A stretch of 45,047 bases of DNA, taken from Cytophagales bacterium (lineage in GTDB: Bacteria > Bacteroidota > Bacteroidia > Cytophagales > JAHDFW01). Location: the NCBI GenBank assembly GCA_020627945.1, contig JAHDFW010000004.1, positions 1 to 45,047 of the forward strand, read 5' to 3'. The notes below the pieces were generated by a model. That model saw only the letters and a program-made list of their open reading frames with translations. It was not told the DNA's origin and made no database searches. Every line of letters begins with the position of its first letter. Position 1 is the first letter of the stretch. The translations under genes and the position numbers were made by a program. Positions 1 through 9,463 of this stretch are shown piece by piece.

Positions 1-11
1 ACCTTTGAGAC

Positions 12-848
12 ATGAATGCAAAGGAACTGTTTAATAATATTATTTCCAACCTCTCAGAGTTATATGATGAACATGAAGCGCGGTCTATAACTGAACTATT
101 GCTCGAAGATCATAAAATCACTCGTACAGACATAATGTTGGATAATTCCGTAACATGGGATAAAAACATTCTAGAAATTCAAATTGAGCGATTATTAAAA
201 TCAGAACCTATTCAATATATATTAGGATATGGATGGTTCTATGAGCGAAAGTTCTTTGTCAATTCGAACACATTAATTCCACGCTCCGAAACAGAAGAAC
301 TTTGTCATTTAATTTTATCCGAAAAAGATAGATTTCCGAAACATGCCAAAGTCCTAGATATTGGTACCGGTTCGGGATGCATAGCGTGTACATTGGCATT
401 GGAAAATCCAGATTGGCAAATCACTGCTTTTGACGTTAACAATGACACTCTTGACATGGCCAGAAAAAATGCCAACAACCTTAAAGCTAATATAAAGTTT
501 GAGCTTCAAAATATTCTGACAACAATTAATGTGTCGGACTTCGACATAATAGTAAGTAACCCACCCTATGTTTTAGATTCCGAAACAAGAGTCATGAACA
601 ACAATGTAACAGATTTTGAACCACATTTAGCTCTCTTCGTCCCAGATAACGACCCATTAATTTTTTATAAAAAAATCACCGGACTAAGCACTTCTTGCAA
701 AACTACAAAAGCCCTTTATTTTGAAATTAATGAAGCATTAGGGACTCAGACCAGTCAACTTTTGGTTGAGAATGGATTTAGTTCAGTTAAAATATTAAAA
801 GACTTTCAAGGAAAAGACCGTATTGTAGCGGGATATCGCCCAATATAA
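12..848 (+). CDS. prmC: Peptide chain release factor N5-glutamine methyltransferase PrmC/HemK
   Basis: This cytoplasmic SAM-dependent enzyme methylates the glutamine of the GGQ motif in release factors RF1 and RF2. The 278-residue length is normal for the family. An N-terminal helical release-factor-binding region (about 1-85) precedes the Rossmann methyltransferase domain, with SAM-binding motif I DIGTGSGCIACTLA near residue 117 and the diagnostic NPPY at N183-Y186, which holds the substrate glutamine. The start ATG is 11 bases from the window edge, so its upstream context cannot be seen. It reads in the same direction as the sugar genes, with 70 bases to the next one and no clear terminator between, so co-transcription is possible. 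Assignment is secure from motif and length. Confidence 0.95.
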   Translation: MNAKELFNNIISNLSELYDEHEARSITELLLEDHKITRTDIMLDNSVTWDKNILEIQIERLLKSEPIQYILGYGWFYERKFFVNSNTLIPRSETEELCHLILSEKDRFPKHAKVLDIGTGSGCIACTLALENPDWQITAFDVNNDTLDMARKNANNLKANIKFELQNILTTINVSDFDIIVSNPPYVLDSETRVMNNNVTDFEPHLALFVPDNDPLIFYKKITGLSTSCKTTKALYFEINEALGTQTSQLLVENGFSSVKILKDFQGKDRIVAGYRPI

Positions 849-918
849 AGGGCTATTCATTTCTTTTTTAGCGTTTAAAAAATTAGATTTGCCAACCAAT
901 TTTATTAAAAAATTATAA

Positions 919-2229
919 ATGAATATTGCTGTAGTTGGAACCGGATATGTGGGCTTAGTATCAGGTACTTGTTTTGCTGAAACTGGAAACAATGTTATCT
1001 GTGTTGATATTGATGAAAAAAAGGTGCAGATGATGAGGAATGGGGAGATTCCGATTTATGAGCCTGGACTAGAGGTATTATTTGAAAGAAACATAGAACA
1101 AGGACGACTATCCTTCACAACTTCACTTGAAGAGGCTGTCGAACAATGTGAATTAATTTTTCTTGCGTTACCAACGCCTCCAGGTGGAGACGGAGCTGCT
1201 GATTTAAGCTTTGTCCTTGGTGTCGCTGAACAGCTCGGTAAAATCATCAAAGACTACAAGGTAATAGTAGATAAAAGTACGGTACCAGTTGGTACGGCGG
1301 AAAAAGTATCTGCCGCTGTTGCTAAAAATGCAACGGTTGAGTTCGATGTTGTTTCTAACCCTGAATTCCTTAAAGAAGGATATGCCGTTGAAGATTTCAT
1401 GAAACCTGATCGTGTAGTGATTGGAACTGAATCTGCTAGAGCAAGAAAAATCATGGAAAACCTGTACAAGCCTTTTGTTCGTCAAGGAAATCCAATTCTT
1501 TTTATGGATGAAAAATCTGCAGAGCTAACTAAGTATGCGGCTAATTCCTTCCTTGCTACAAAAATCACTTTCATGAACGAAATCGCTAACCTATGTGAAA
1601 TATTAGGTGCGGATGTAGATGAAGTTCGAAAAGGGATTGGTACTGATAATCGAATTGGAAAAAGATTCTTATTCCCTGGAATTGGATATGGAGGAAGTTG
1701 TTTTCCTAAAGATGTTCAGGCATTGGAAAAATCAGCTAGTGACAATAATTATGACTTCCGCATTCTTAAATCGGTAATGGAAGTTAACGAGGTTCAAAAG
1801 ACCATACTTGTTCCTAAAATTAAAAAATATTTTAATGGAGATTTAAAAGGAAAGAAAATAGCAATGTGGGGGTTATCTTTCAAACCAAATACGGACGATA
1901 TTCGTGAGGCTCCTTCCTTGTACATCATTGAGGAATTAGTGAAAGCTGGTGCTAACATTCATGGTTATGATCCTGAAGCCATGCACCTTGTGAAAGAGCG
2001 TATCGGAGATAAAATCACCTATGGTGAAAACATGTACGACATACTTGAAGGTGCAGATGCTCTTGTTATTTGTACGGAATGGTCTGTGTTCAGAAACCCT
2101 CAATTTGACAAATTGAAATCCAGCATGAATAACAGTGTTATTTTTGACGGAAGAAACTTATTCGAGGTGTCCCGGATGAAAGACGAAGGTTTTTTCTATT
2201 CAAGCATAGGAAGAGCCTTAGTGGATTAA
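919..2229 (+). CDS. ugd: UDP-glucose 6-dehydrogenase
   Basis: It oxidises UDP-glucose to UDP-glucuronate with two NAD+, in the cytoplasm. The 436-residue protein has the N-terminal Rossmann motif GTGYVGL (from about residue 7), the central helical domain, and the catalytic cysteine Cys261 in GYGGSCFPKD. The C-terminal UDP-binding domain contains GLSFKPNTDDIREAPS. This is the Ugd/AlgD branch, distinct from the TviB-type dehydrogenase at 3883. The next gene, 41 bases on, encodes a UDP-glucuronate decarboxylase that uses its product, so together they make UDP-xylose. Confidence is high for family and reaction. The final glycan is unknown. Confidence 0.95.
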   Translation: MNIAVVGTGYVGLVSGTCFAETGNNVICVDIDEKKVQMMRNGEIPIYEPGLEVLFERNIEQGRLSFTTSLEEAVEQCELIFLALPTPPGGDGAADLSFVLGVAEQLGKIIKDYKVIVDKSTVPVGTAEKVSAAVAKNATVEFDVVSNPEFLKEGYAVEDFMKPDRVVIGTESARARKIMENLYKPFVRQGNPILFMDEKSAELTKYAANSFLATKITFMNEIANLCEILGADVDEVRKGIGTDNRIGKRFLFPGIGYGGSCFPKDVQALEKSASDNNYDFRILKSVMEVNEVQKTILVPKIKKYFNGDLKGKKIAMWGLSFKPNTDDIREAPSLYIIEELVKAGANIHGYDPEAMHLVKERIGDKITYGENMYDILEGADALVICTEWSVFRNPQFDKLKSSMNNSVIFDGRNLFEVSRMKDEGFFYSSIGRALVD

Positions 2230-2270
2230 TCCACAATAATTAATCTTTACAACATTAAGATCGATCAACC

Positions 2271-3257
2271 GTGAAAAGAATTCTAATAACAGGAGCAGCT
2301 GGTTTTTTAGGCTCACACTTATGCGACTTGTTCATTGATAAAGGGTATAGAGTGATAGGTATGGATAACCTAATTACAGGTGACCTTAAGAACATTCAGC
2401 ATCTTTTTCCTCTAGAGCAATTCGAATTCTACAATCACGATGTGTCTAAATTCGTTTTTGTTCCCGGAGAAGTTGATTACATACTTCACTTTGCATCTCC
2501 TGCAAGTCCCATTGACTACTTGAAAATCCCAATTCAAACCCTGAAAGTAGGATCCCTTGGAACTCACAACTTACTAGGACTCGCCAAGGTGAAAAAGGCA
2601 AGAATTCTGGTAGCATCTACATCAGAAGTATATGGGGATCCCTTAGTACACCCTCAAAACGAAGAGTATTATGGAAATGTAAACCCGATTGGTCCAAGAG
2701 GCGTTTATGATGAGGCTAAAAGATTTCAAGAAGCCTTAACAATGGCCTATAATCGTTATCATGATCTTGAAACGAGAATTGTGCGAATTTTCAACACGTA
2801 TGGACCAAGAATGCGTTTAAACGATGGCCGTGTAATTCCTGCATTTATTGGTCAAACTTTACGTGGTGAAGATTTAACTGTGTTTGGAGATGGATCGCAA
2901 ACCAGATCGTTTTGTTACGTAGAAGATTTAATGGACGGGATTTACAGACTATTAATGAGTGATTATTATTTACCAATGAATATTGGTAACCCTAATGAAA
3001 TAACTATAAAAGATTTTGCAGAAGAAATCATTAAGCTTACTGGTACATCTCAAAAAATCATATATAAACCTTTGCCCGAAAACGATCCATTACAACGTCA
3101 ACCAGACATTACTAAAGCAAAAGAAATTTTAGGCTGGGAGCCCAAAACAAATCGTAGCAACGGGATTGGTATTACTTACGATTATTTCAAATCTCTAAGT
3201 GACCAAGAACTTCGTAAGTCGGAACACAAGAGCTTTGAAAATTTCATTCGTCCGTAA
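2271..3257 (+). CDS. UDP-glucuronate decarboxylase (UDP-xylose synthase), extended SDR
   Basis: It converts UDP-glucuronate to UDP-xylose, or to the 4-keto-pentose intermediate, using bound NAD+. The 328-residue protein starts at a GTG directly ahead of the Rossmann motif [11 protein letters not shown]; no upstream ATG fits. The active-site tyrosine and lysine are Y146 and K150 in YDEAK. The sequence [16 protein letters not shown] and a later [10 protein letters not shown] are typical of the UXS family. It lies 41 bases after ugd, which makes its substrate, and 19 bases before the acetyltransferase, so it belongs to the same transcription unit. A related SDR activity cannot be fully excluded, but the ugd neighbour supports this reading. 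Confidence 0.9.
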   Translation: MKRILITGAAGFLGSHLCDLFIDKGYRVIGMDNLITGDLKNIQHLFPLEQFEFYNHDVSKFVFVPGEVDYILHFASPASPIDYLKIPIQTLKVGSLGTHNLLGLAKVKKARILVASTSEVYGDPLVHPQNEEYYGNVNPIGPRGVYDEAKRFQEALTMAYNRYHDLETRIVRIFNTYGPRMRLNDGRVIPAFIGQTLRGEDLTVFGDGSQTRSFCYVEDLMDGIYRLLMSDYYLPMNIGNPNEITIKDFAEEIIKLTGTSQKIIYKPLPENDPLQRQPDITKAKEILGWEPKTNRSNGIGITYDYFKSLSDQELRKSEHKSFENFIRP

Positions 3258-3276
3258 TCAACTTTATAGCTGACCT

Positions 3277-3852
3277 ATGACCGATTATTTCGCACACGAA
3301 ACTGCTATACTGGATGAGGGATGCCAGATTGGAAAAAATTCCAAAATTTGGCATTTTAGTCATTTAATGCCAGAATGTACGTTAGGTAAAAACTGCAACA
3401 TTGGTCAAAACGTAATGATTGCTAATCAAGTGACTCTAGGCAACAATGTGAAAGTTCAGAACAATGTATCTATCTACACAGGAGTAGTTTGTGAAGATGA
3501 TGTATTTCTTGGGCCATCCATGGTGTTTACTAATGTGATGAATCCTCGGAGCGCAGTGAATCGAAAGAGCGAGTATAAAAACACCTTGGTACAAAAGGGG
3601 GCTACGATTGGAGCCAATGCTACCATAGTATGTGGAAATACAATTGGAAAATTTGCGTTTATTGGTGCTGGTTCAGTTGTAACAAAAGACATTGCTAATT
3701 ATGCACTGGTCATGGGGAATCCTGCCAGACAAACTGGCTGGGTAAGTGAGTATGGAAATAAATTAGATTTTAACTCAGATGGTATTGCCATCTGCACTGG
3801 TAATAATGAAAAATACAAGCTTGAGGGTGATTCAGTAACCAAAATTGGTTGA
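3277..3852 (+). CDS. Hexapeptide N-acetyltransferase, WlbB/WbpD-like
   Basis: The 191-residue protein is a left-handed beta-helix acyltransferase built from imperfect hexapeptide repeats such as IGKNSK, LGKNCN, IGQNVM and LGNNVK. The segment VFTNVMNPRS and the GNPARQTGWVSEYG near the C-terminus match the WlbB/WbpD family, which acetylates the 3-amino group of UDP-2-acetamido-3-amino-2,3-dideoxy-glucuronate using acetyl-CoA. The following gene encodes a WbpA-type dehydrogenase, which would act first in the same pathway. The dehydrogenase and aminotransferase for the middle steps (WbpB and WbpE equivalents) are not in the window. A different amino-sugar substrate therefore remains possible. Confidence 0.82.
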   Translation: MTDYFAHETAILDEGCQIGKNSKIWHFSHLMPECTLGKNCNIGQNVMIANQVTLGNNVKVQNNVSIYTGVVCEDDVFLGPSMVFTNVMNPRSAVNRKSEYKNTLVQKGATIGANATIVCGNTIGKFAFIGAGSVVTKDIANYALVMGNPARQTGWVSEYGNKLDFNSDGIAICTGNNEKYKLEGDSVTKIG

Positions 3853-3882
3853 TTTCATTCGTGCGCTTAAGATTATACAACT

Positions 3883-5184
3883 ATGGTATACGATAAAATA
3901 AAAGCGGGAGACGCAAAAATTGCGGTTATTGGATTGGGGTATGTTGGGTTACCTATCGCATTGGAATTCGCACAAAAAACTCATGTAGTTGGATTCGACA
4001 TCAACGACAAAAGAGTGGAGATGATGAAAAACTCGGTGGATCCAAGTGGTGAATTAGACTCTGCAGATTTCGATGGTTGTGATATTTTGTTTACCTCAAA
4101 ACTGGAAGATCTTGGTGATGTTGAATTCTTTATAGTAGCTGTACCTACACCTATCAACGAACAAAACTTACCTAACCTTGCTCCTTTATTATCGGCATCT
4201 TCTACTGTAGGTAAAGTATTGAAAAAAGGAGACTATGTGGTTTTTGAATCCACAGTCTACCCAGGTTGTACAGAAGATGATTGTATTCCAGTATTAGAAA
4301 AAGAATCCGGGTTATCATTCTCTAACGATGATTTTAAGATTGGTTATTCACCGGAAAGAATTAATCCAGGAGATAAAGAACACACTCTTACCAAAATAAC
4401 CAAGGTTGTTTCAGGTAATGATGACGAATCATTGGAGAACATCGCGAAAGTATATGAAATGATTATTGAAGCAGGAGTCCACCGTGCTTCTTCTATTAAA
4501 GTTGCCGAAGCAGCGAAAATCATTGAAAATACTCAGAGAGATGTAAACATAGCCTTAATGAATGAGCTCTCAATGATCTTTAACAAATTGGACATCAATA
4601 CTTATGAAGTTCTCGAAGCTGCTGGTACAAAATGGAATTTCTTGAAGTTTTTCCCTGGTTTAGTTGGAGGACATTGTATTGGGGTTGATCCATATTACCT
4701 AACTTTTAAAGCTAAACAATTAGGGCATGATCCAAGAGTAATACTAAGTGGACGTGCTACAAATGATGGCATGGGCGCTTACATTGCCAAATCTACCGTT
4801 CAATTACTTGCTCGCGAGGGTAAAGAAATCACTAGTTCGAAAGTTTTAGTAATGGGCATCACGTTCAAGGAAGATGTGGAAGACATTCGTAATTCGAAGG
4901 TAGTAGATGTAATCAGTGAGTTGAAAGAGTTTGGTGTTAATGTAAGCGTAATTGACCCTTTTGCAAATAAGGAAGAAGTCCATGAAGAATATGGTGTTGA
5001 GTTAAGTGAAAACGCAATTTCAGGAGCATATGACGCTGTAATTGTAGCAGTTAATCACAAAGACTACCAAAATTTAGATTTCAACTTCTTCAAAGGATTG
5101 ATGAACTCAAATCCAATACTTATCGACGTGAAAGGAATTTACAGAAGTCTACCACAAGACGGTATTACTTACTGGAGTTTGTAA
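3883..5184 (+). CDS. Nucleotide sugar dehydrogenase, TviB/WbpA/WbpO type
   Basis: This 433-residue NAD-dependent dehydrogenase oxidises C6 of a UDP-N-acetylhexosamine to the uronic acid. It has the N-terminal motif GLGYVGLPIALEFA (near residue 17), VPTPIN, ESTVYPGCTE, the central domain, and catalytic Cys265 in GGHCIGVDPYYLT. GITFKEDVEDIRNSK lies in the C-terminal domain. ESTVYPG and the HCIGVDPYYLT form separate this family from classical Ugd. Together with the WbpP/TviC-like epimerase at 7356 it could give UDP-GalNAc uronic acid, as in the Vi-antigen pathway. With the adjacent acetyltransferase it could feed a diacetamido-uronic acid. Sequence alone does not decide the substrate. Confidence 0.9.
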   Translation: MVYDKIKAGDAKIAVIGLGYVGLPIALEFAQKTHVVGFDINDKRVEMMKNSVDPSGELDSADFDGCDILFTSKLEDLGDVEFFIVAVPTPINEQNLPNLAPLLSASSTVGKVLKKGDYVVFESTVYPGCTEDDCIPVLEKESGLSFSNDDFKIGYSPERINPGDKEHTLTKITKVVSGNDDESLENIAKVYEMIIEAGVHRASSIKVAEAAKIIENTQRDVNIALMNELSMIFNKLDINTYEVLEAAGTKWNFLKFFPGLVGGHCIGVDPYYLTFKAKQLGHDPRVILSGRATNDGMGAYIAKSTVQLLAREGKEITSSKVLVMGITFKEDVEDIRNSKVVDVISELKEFGVNVSVIDPFANKEEVHEEYGVELSENAISGAYDAVIVAVNHKDYQNLDFNFFKGLMNSNPILIDVKGIYRSLPQDGITYWSL

Positions 5185-5225
5185 TTTCGAGTTTATTACT
5201 TAAGGTAAATAAATTGTAAAAGGAA

Positions 5226-6266
5226 ATGGGTCGCAAAAAAATAATTGTTACTGGAGGCGCAGGTTATATCGGTTCTCACACCGTTGTAGAGCTTGTTGCT
5301 CACGGCTACGATCCTATAATTGTAGACAATTATTCAAATTCATTTCCAGAAGTAATAGATTGGTTAGAGGAACTAATAGGTTTTAGACCAATTAATCACA
5401 ATCTTGATTGCTGCGATTATGACAGCTTAAAAAAGGTTTTCAGTGATAATTCTGATATCGCTGGAGTGATTCACTTTGCCGCATATAAAGCAGTTGGCGA
5501 ATCTATGGAGAAGCCTATTGCTTATTATCAGAATAATGTGAATTCATTACTCGTCATCTTAAATCTAATGGAAGAGTTTAACGTGAAGCATCTTGTCTTT
5601 TCCTCTTCTTGTACAGTCTATGGCACCCCAGATAATGGTATTCAGGTTGCTGAAAATTCAGAATTAAAACCTCCAGCTTCTCCATACGGACATACCAAAA
5701 TAATATGTGAAGAAATTATTCAAAACGTATGTGGAAACGATAAAATAAAAGCTTCATTATTGAGATACTTTAATCCAATAGGAGCCCATCGTTCAGGAAA
5801 AATTGGAGAGTTACCAATAGGTAAGCCAAATAACCTTGTGCCATTCATCACACAAACTGCTATCGGCATTAGAGAAAAACTAACCATTTTCGGTAATACG
5901 TATAACACTCCTGATGGAACCAACATTAGAGACTACATTCATGTTTCTGACCTTGCTAATGCCCATATCAAGGCATTGGATTATATAGGGAATAAACAGA
6001 ACGAAAAATGTAGTATATTCAATATTGGAACTGGAAATGGTAACTCAGTAAAAGAAGTTGTCGATGCTTTTGAAAAAGCAACTGAAATGAAATTAAACTA
6101 CCAGATTGGTGAAAAACGAGCTGGAGATGTTGAAGCTATATATGCAAATGCGCAAAAGTCTAACTCAATCTTAGGTTGGACAGCAGAACGAACTTTGGAA
6201 GAGTCGCTATTAAGTGCTTGGAAATGGCAATTGAACCTTAAGGCGATAGATTTTAAACTTGATTAA
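5226..6266 (+). CDS. galE: UDP-glucose 4-epimerase
   Basis: It interconverts UDP-glucose and UDP-galactose through a transient 4-keto intermediate with tightly bound NAD+. The 346-residue length fits GalE. The N-terminal GGAGYIGSHT motif, the FSSSCTVYG segment carrying the catalytic serine/threonine, and the pair Y154/K158 in YGHTK are present. NIRDYIHVSDLA and the spacing of RYFNPIGAH are characteristic of GalE rather than of dehydratases. An A-rich AAAAGGAA stretch a few bases before the ATG may help initiation. It sits within the sugar operon, 41 bases after the dehydrogenase and 9 before rfbB. Confidence 0.93.
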   Translation: MGRKKIIVTGGAGYIGSHTVVELVAHGYDPIIVDNYSNSFPEVIDWLEELIGFRPINHNLDCCDYDSLKKVFSDNSDIAGVIHFAAYKAVGESMEKPIAYYQNNVNSLLVILNLMEEFNVKHLVFSSSCTVYGTPDNGIQVAENSELKPPASPYGHTKIICEEIIQNVCGNDKIKASLLRYFNPIGAHRSGKIGELPIGKPNNLVPFITQTAIGIREKLTIFGNTYNTPDGTNIRDYIHVSDLANAHIKALDYIGNKQNEKCSIFNIGTGNGNSVKEVVDAFEKATEMKLNYQIGEKRAGDVEAIYANAQKSNSILGWTAERTLEESLLSAWKWQLNLKAIDFKLD

Positions 6267-6275
6267 AAATTTGAT

Positions 6276-7325
6276 ATGAAAATTTTAATAACAGGAGGGG
6301 CAGGATTTATTGGTTCGCATGTAGTGCGACTGTTCGTCAATAAATATCCGCACTACCAAATTTATAATCTTGACAAACTTACGTACGCGGGTAATCTAAA
6401 AAACCTGATAGACGTAGAAGATAAGCCAAATTACTCATTCATTAAGGCTGACATAGTAGATGAAACTCACATCTTTGAAGTTTTTAATGAACACAAATTT
6501 GATGCAGTAATCCATTTAGCTGCGGAATCTCATGTAGACCGTTCGATTACAAATCCGAACGAATTTATTATGACTAATGTAATTGGTACCGCTAACCTGC
6601 TTAATGCCTCTCGCCATATTTGGGGAGACAAAATGGATGGTAAACTGTTTTATCATATCTCTACTGATGAAGTTTACGGAACATTGGGTGACACGGGAAT
6701 GTTTACAGAAACCACCCCGTACGATCCGCACTCACCTTATTCAGCTTCAAAAGCAAGTTCTGATCACATTGTAAGAGCATATCACGATACATATGGCTTA
6801 CCTACAATAATATCTAACTGCTCAAACAACTACGGTCCGAATCAATTCCCGGAAAAGCTGATCCCTCTGTTTATTCATAATATTCGTAACAAAAAGAGCT
6901 TGCCTGTATATGGTAAAGGTGAAAATGTACGAGACTGGTTATATGTGGAAGACCATGCCAGAGCTATTGATGTAGTATTTCACAGTAATAAACTAGGTGA
7001 AACCTATAATATTGGAGGTCATAACGAATGGAAAAACATTGACCTAATAAATAAACTTTGTGACCTTGTAGATGATGCCCTTGGTCAGCCAACGGGTAGT
7101 TCTAAAGAATTAATTACCTTTGTAAAAGATAGAGCTGGACACGATCTACGTTATGCTATTGATGCAACCAAAATAAAAAACGAACTGGATTGGGAACCTC
7201 AAGAGACTGTAGAAACAGGCTTTAGAAAAACTGTGCAGTGGTATTTAGATAATCAGGAGTGGCTGGATGATGTGACGAGCGGAGATTATCAGGGTTACTA
7301 CGAGCAACAATATGATAAAAGGTAG
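6276..7325 (+). CDS. rfbB: dTDP-glucose 4,6-dehydratase
   Basis: It converts dTDP-glucose to dTDP-4-keto-6-deoxyglucose, the branch-point precursor of dTDP-rhamnose and many 6-deoxysugars. The 349-residue protein has the [11 protein letters not shown] Rossmann motif, the dehydratase-specific D131-E132 pair in STDEVYG, and Y155/K159 in [20 protein letters not shown] and [13 protein letters not shown] are RfbB signatures. It is 9 bases downstream of galE. RfbA, which makes its substrate, is two genes away. The epimerase and reductase of rhamnose synthesis (RfbC, RfbD) are not in the window, so the end sugar cannot be named. Confidence 0.95.
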   Translation: MKILITGGAGFIGSHVVRLFVNKYPHYQIYNLDKLTYAGNLKNLIDVEDKPNYSFIKADIVDETHIFEVFNEHKFDAVIHLAAESHVDRSITNPNEFIMTNVIGTANLLNASRHIWGDKMDGKLFYHISTDEVYGTLGDTGMFTETTPYDPHSPYSASKASSDHIVRAYHDTYGLPTIISNCSNNYGPNQFPEKLIPLFIHNIRNKKSLPVYGKGENVRDWLYVEDHARAIDVVFHSNKLGETYNIGGHNEWKNIDLINKLCDLVDDALGQPTGSSKELITFVKDRAGHDLRYAIDATKIKNELDWEPQETVETGFRKTVQWYLDNQEWLDDVTSGDYQGYYEQQYDKR

Positions 7326-7355
7326 TTTGGAGGTTTAATATTAGAAAAAAACGGT

Positions 7356-8357
7356 TTGATCAATTTTCATAACAAAGACATTTCAAAAACCAGTTTTCTG
7401 GTAACCGGTGGGGCTGGGTTTATTGGATCCAATATTTGTGAATACCTTGTAAATCATGGTGCGGGAAAAGTAGTTGCTTTAGATAACTTTGCAACTGGAT
7501 TTAGAAAGAATCTAGCCAACATCATTGAACGTGACAATTTCGAGTTAATAGAAGGAGATATTTGTGACATTGACACTTGCCAAAAAGCATGTACAGGAAT
7601 TGACTTTGTCCTTCATCAAGCTGCGCTAGGTTCAGTTCCTAGAAGCATCGAAAACCCAATTAATACCAATTCAACAAACATCGATGGATTTCTAAACATG
7701 CTTGTAGCTGCTAGAGATCAAAAGGTGAAAAGATTCATATACGCGGCAAGTTCATCGACCTATGGAGATAGTAAAGCATTGCCAAAAGTTGAGGAAAACA
7801 TTGGTAAACCACTTTCTCCTTATGCAATTACTAAATATGTAAATGAACTTTATGCAGACGTATTTGGTAAAACCTATGGTATGGAATGTATCGGGTTGAG
7901 ATATTTTAATGTATTTGGACCTAAACAGGACCCGAAAGGAGCATATGCAGCTGTGATTCCTTTATTCATTGACGCTATCATGCATCATAAATCACCAAAA
8001 ATACATGGTGATGGTCAGCAAACCAGAGATTTTACTTACATAGATAATGTTGTTCAAATGAACATGAAGGCTGTATTTTGTGAAAACGAAAAGGCTGTTA
8101 ATCAAGTTTACAACACCGCTGTTGGTGACAGAACTGTATTGCTTGACATGTTGAACATTTTAAAAGACTATGCTAAGTCTGATATAGAACCTGAGTTTAT
8201 TGAAAAGCGAGCTGGAGATATTAAGGATAGTTTGGCCGATATATCAAAAGCCAAATCCCTACTTGGCTATGAGCCAATAGTTCGAATAAATGAGGGATTA
8301 AAAAGAACTTATGAATGGTTTAAAGAAAACCAAGAGTTCATTAATAATAGAAATTAA
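7356..8357 (+). CDS. UDP-N-acetylglucosamine 4-epimerase-like SDR (WbpP/TviC/Gne type)
   Basis: This 333-residue extended SDR probably epimerises UDP-GlcNAc to UDP-GalNAc, or the corresponding uronic acids. Evidence is the [14 protein letters not shown] motif after a 14-residue leader, LHQAALGSVPRSIENP, AASSSTYGDS, the Y156/K160 pair in YAITK, and RYFNVFGPKQDPKGAYAAVIP, which is characteristic of the WbpP/TviC group. The start is a TTG at 7356. The N-terminal leader before the Rossmann fold agrees with WbpP-type enzymes, and no ATG is available before the fold. It pairs functionally with the TviB-type dehydrogenase at 3883. UDP-GlcA epimerases are related alternatives. Confidence 0.85.
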   Translation: MINFHNKDISKTSFLVTGGAGFIGSNICEYLVNHGAGKVVALDNFATGFRKNLANIIERDNFELIEGDICDIDTCQKACTGIDFVLHQAALGSVPRSIENPINTNSTNIDGFLNMLVAARDQKVKRFIYAASSSTYGDSKALPKVEENIGKPLSPYAITKYVNELYADVFGKTYGMECIGLRYFNVFGPKQDPKGAYAAVIPLFIDAIMHHKSPKIHGDGQQTRDFTYIDNVVQMNMKAVFCENEKAVNQVYNTAVGDRTVLLDMLNILKDYAKSDIEPEFIEKRAGDIKDSLADISKAKSLLGYEPIVRINEGLKRTYEWFKENQEFINNRN

Positions 8358-8374
8358 CCTAGCATCTAAAAGAT

Positions 8375-9241
8375 ATGAAAGGAATAATATTAGCTGGAGG
8401 TTCTGGTACAAGATTACACCCTTTAACACTGGCAGTAAGTAAGCAACTCATGCCAGTTTATGACAAACCTATGATCTATTATCCGCTTTCTATCTTGATG
8501 ACAGCTGGTATTAAAGACATTCTAATTATATCTACACCTCAAGACATTGGTTTGTTCCAAAGATTATTAGGAGACGGGAAAAAACTTGGATGCAACTTCG
8601 AATATAAAGTTCAGGAAGTACCTAACGGATTAGCTCAAGCCTTCGTTATTGGGGAAGAATTCATTGGTGATGATAAAGTAGCTCTGGTTCTAGGAGACAA
8701 CATCTTCTATGGAACTGATATCGAACAATTATTAACTTCTAACAATGATCCTGAGGGAGGGGTTGTATTTGCTTATCATGTAAGTGACCCAGAACGATAC
8801 GGAGTTGTTGATTTTGATAAAGATTTAAACGCGCTTTCGATTGAAGAGAAACCAGAAAAGCCAAAATCTAACTACGCTGTACCTGGTTTATACTTTTACG
8901 ATAATGATGTCATTAAAATTGCGAAGGGATTAAAACCAAGTGCACGTGGAGAATACGAAATTACCGACGTTAATAAAACTTACCTTGCACAGGGAAAACT
9001 AAAGGTAGGTATTCTAGGAAGAGGCACCGCATGGTTGGATACAGGAACATTCTCTTCTCTAATGCAGGCAGGTCAATTCGTACAAGTTATTGAAGAAAGA
9101 CAAGGCCTAAAAGTAGGCTGTATTGAAGAGATTGCTTGGCGTAAAGGGTTTATTTCAGATGATCAATTAAAAGAATTAGCTGAACCTTTAGTAAAAAGTG
9201 GATATGGGAAATATCTACTTAACTTACTGAACCAAAAATAG
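8375..9241 (+). CDS. rfbA: Glucose-1-phosphate thymidylyltransferase
   Basis: It makes dTDP-glucose from dTTP and glucose-1-phosphate. At 288 residues it has normal RfbA length. The N-terminal nucleotide-binding motif [11 protein letters not shown] is followed by [17 protein letters not shown], the [10 protein letters not shown] segment that contacts the nucleotide and sugar, and GDNIFYG with the metal-binding aspartate. It is the last of the eight sugar genes, 17 bases after the epimerase, and makes the substrate for RfbB at 6276. A short imperfect hairpin follows at 9252-9274 but has no T-run, so it is not annotated as a terminator. Confidence 0.96.
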   Translation: MKGIILAGGSGTRLHPLTLAVSKQLMPVYDKPMIYYPLSILMTAGIKDILIISTPQDIGLFQRLLGDGKKLGCNFEYKVQEVPNGLAQAFVIGEEFIGDDKVALVLGDNIFYGTDIEQLLTSNNDPEGGVVFAYHVSDPERYGVVDFDKDLNALSIEEKPEKPKSNYAVPGLYFYDNDVIKIAKGLKPSARGEYEITDVNKTYLAQGKLKVGILGRGTAWLDTGTFSSLMQAGQFVQVIEERQGLKVGCIEEIAWRKGFISDDQLKELAEPLVKSGYGKYLLNLLNQK

Positions 9242-9292
9242 TTAAATTAAAAACCTTTAATTATCTTAAGGGTTCTAAGCTAATTTAATGTC

Positions 9293-9442
9293 ATGAAAAA
9301 GTCGATTATCTATTTAGGTGTGGTTATTTTAAGTGCATCACTATTCCTTGCTTCCTGTGGTCCCAAACCCGCATGTGGAACTAAACATCAGAAAGCTAAG
9401 AAGTACAAAAAACTTAAAAGTAATCCTAACTTCAACATGTAG
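9293..9442 (+). CDS. Very small lipoprotein (49 residues), unknown function
   Basis: This short frame encodes a 49-residue protein. The N-terminus MKKSIIYLGV is followed by a hydrophobic segment and the lipobox LASC, with lipidation expected at Cys22. The mature part is only 28 residues. It starts CGPKPACG and is rich in lysine and histidine (KHQKAKKYKK), so it would be a strongly basic peptide tethered to a membrane. The start ATG at 9293 directly opens a textbook lipoprotein signal, which is the main support. It lies 51 bases after rfbA on the same strand and ends 21 bases before the convergent gene at 9464. I do not recognise a function. Confidence 0.7.
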   Translation: MKKSIIYLGVVILSASLFLASCGPKPACGTKHQKAKKYKKLKSNPNFNM

Positions 9443-9463
9443 TTCATTTAAGCGGAAAATCGC

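Noticed and set aside
9252-9274. Hairpin after rfbA (AACCTTTAA with TTAAGGGTT) as a terminator
   Set aside because: The stem is AT-rich with a wobble pair and there is no T-run after it.
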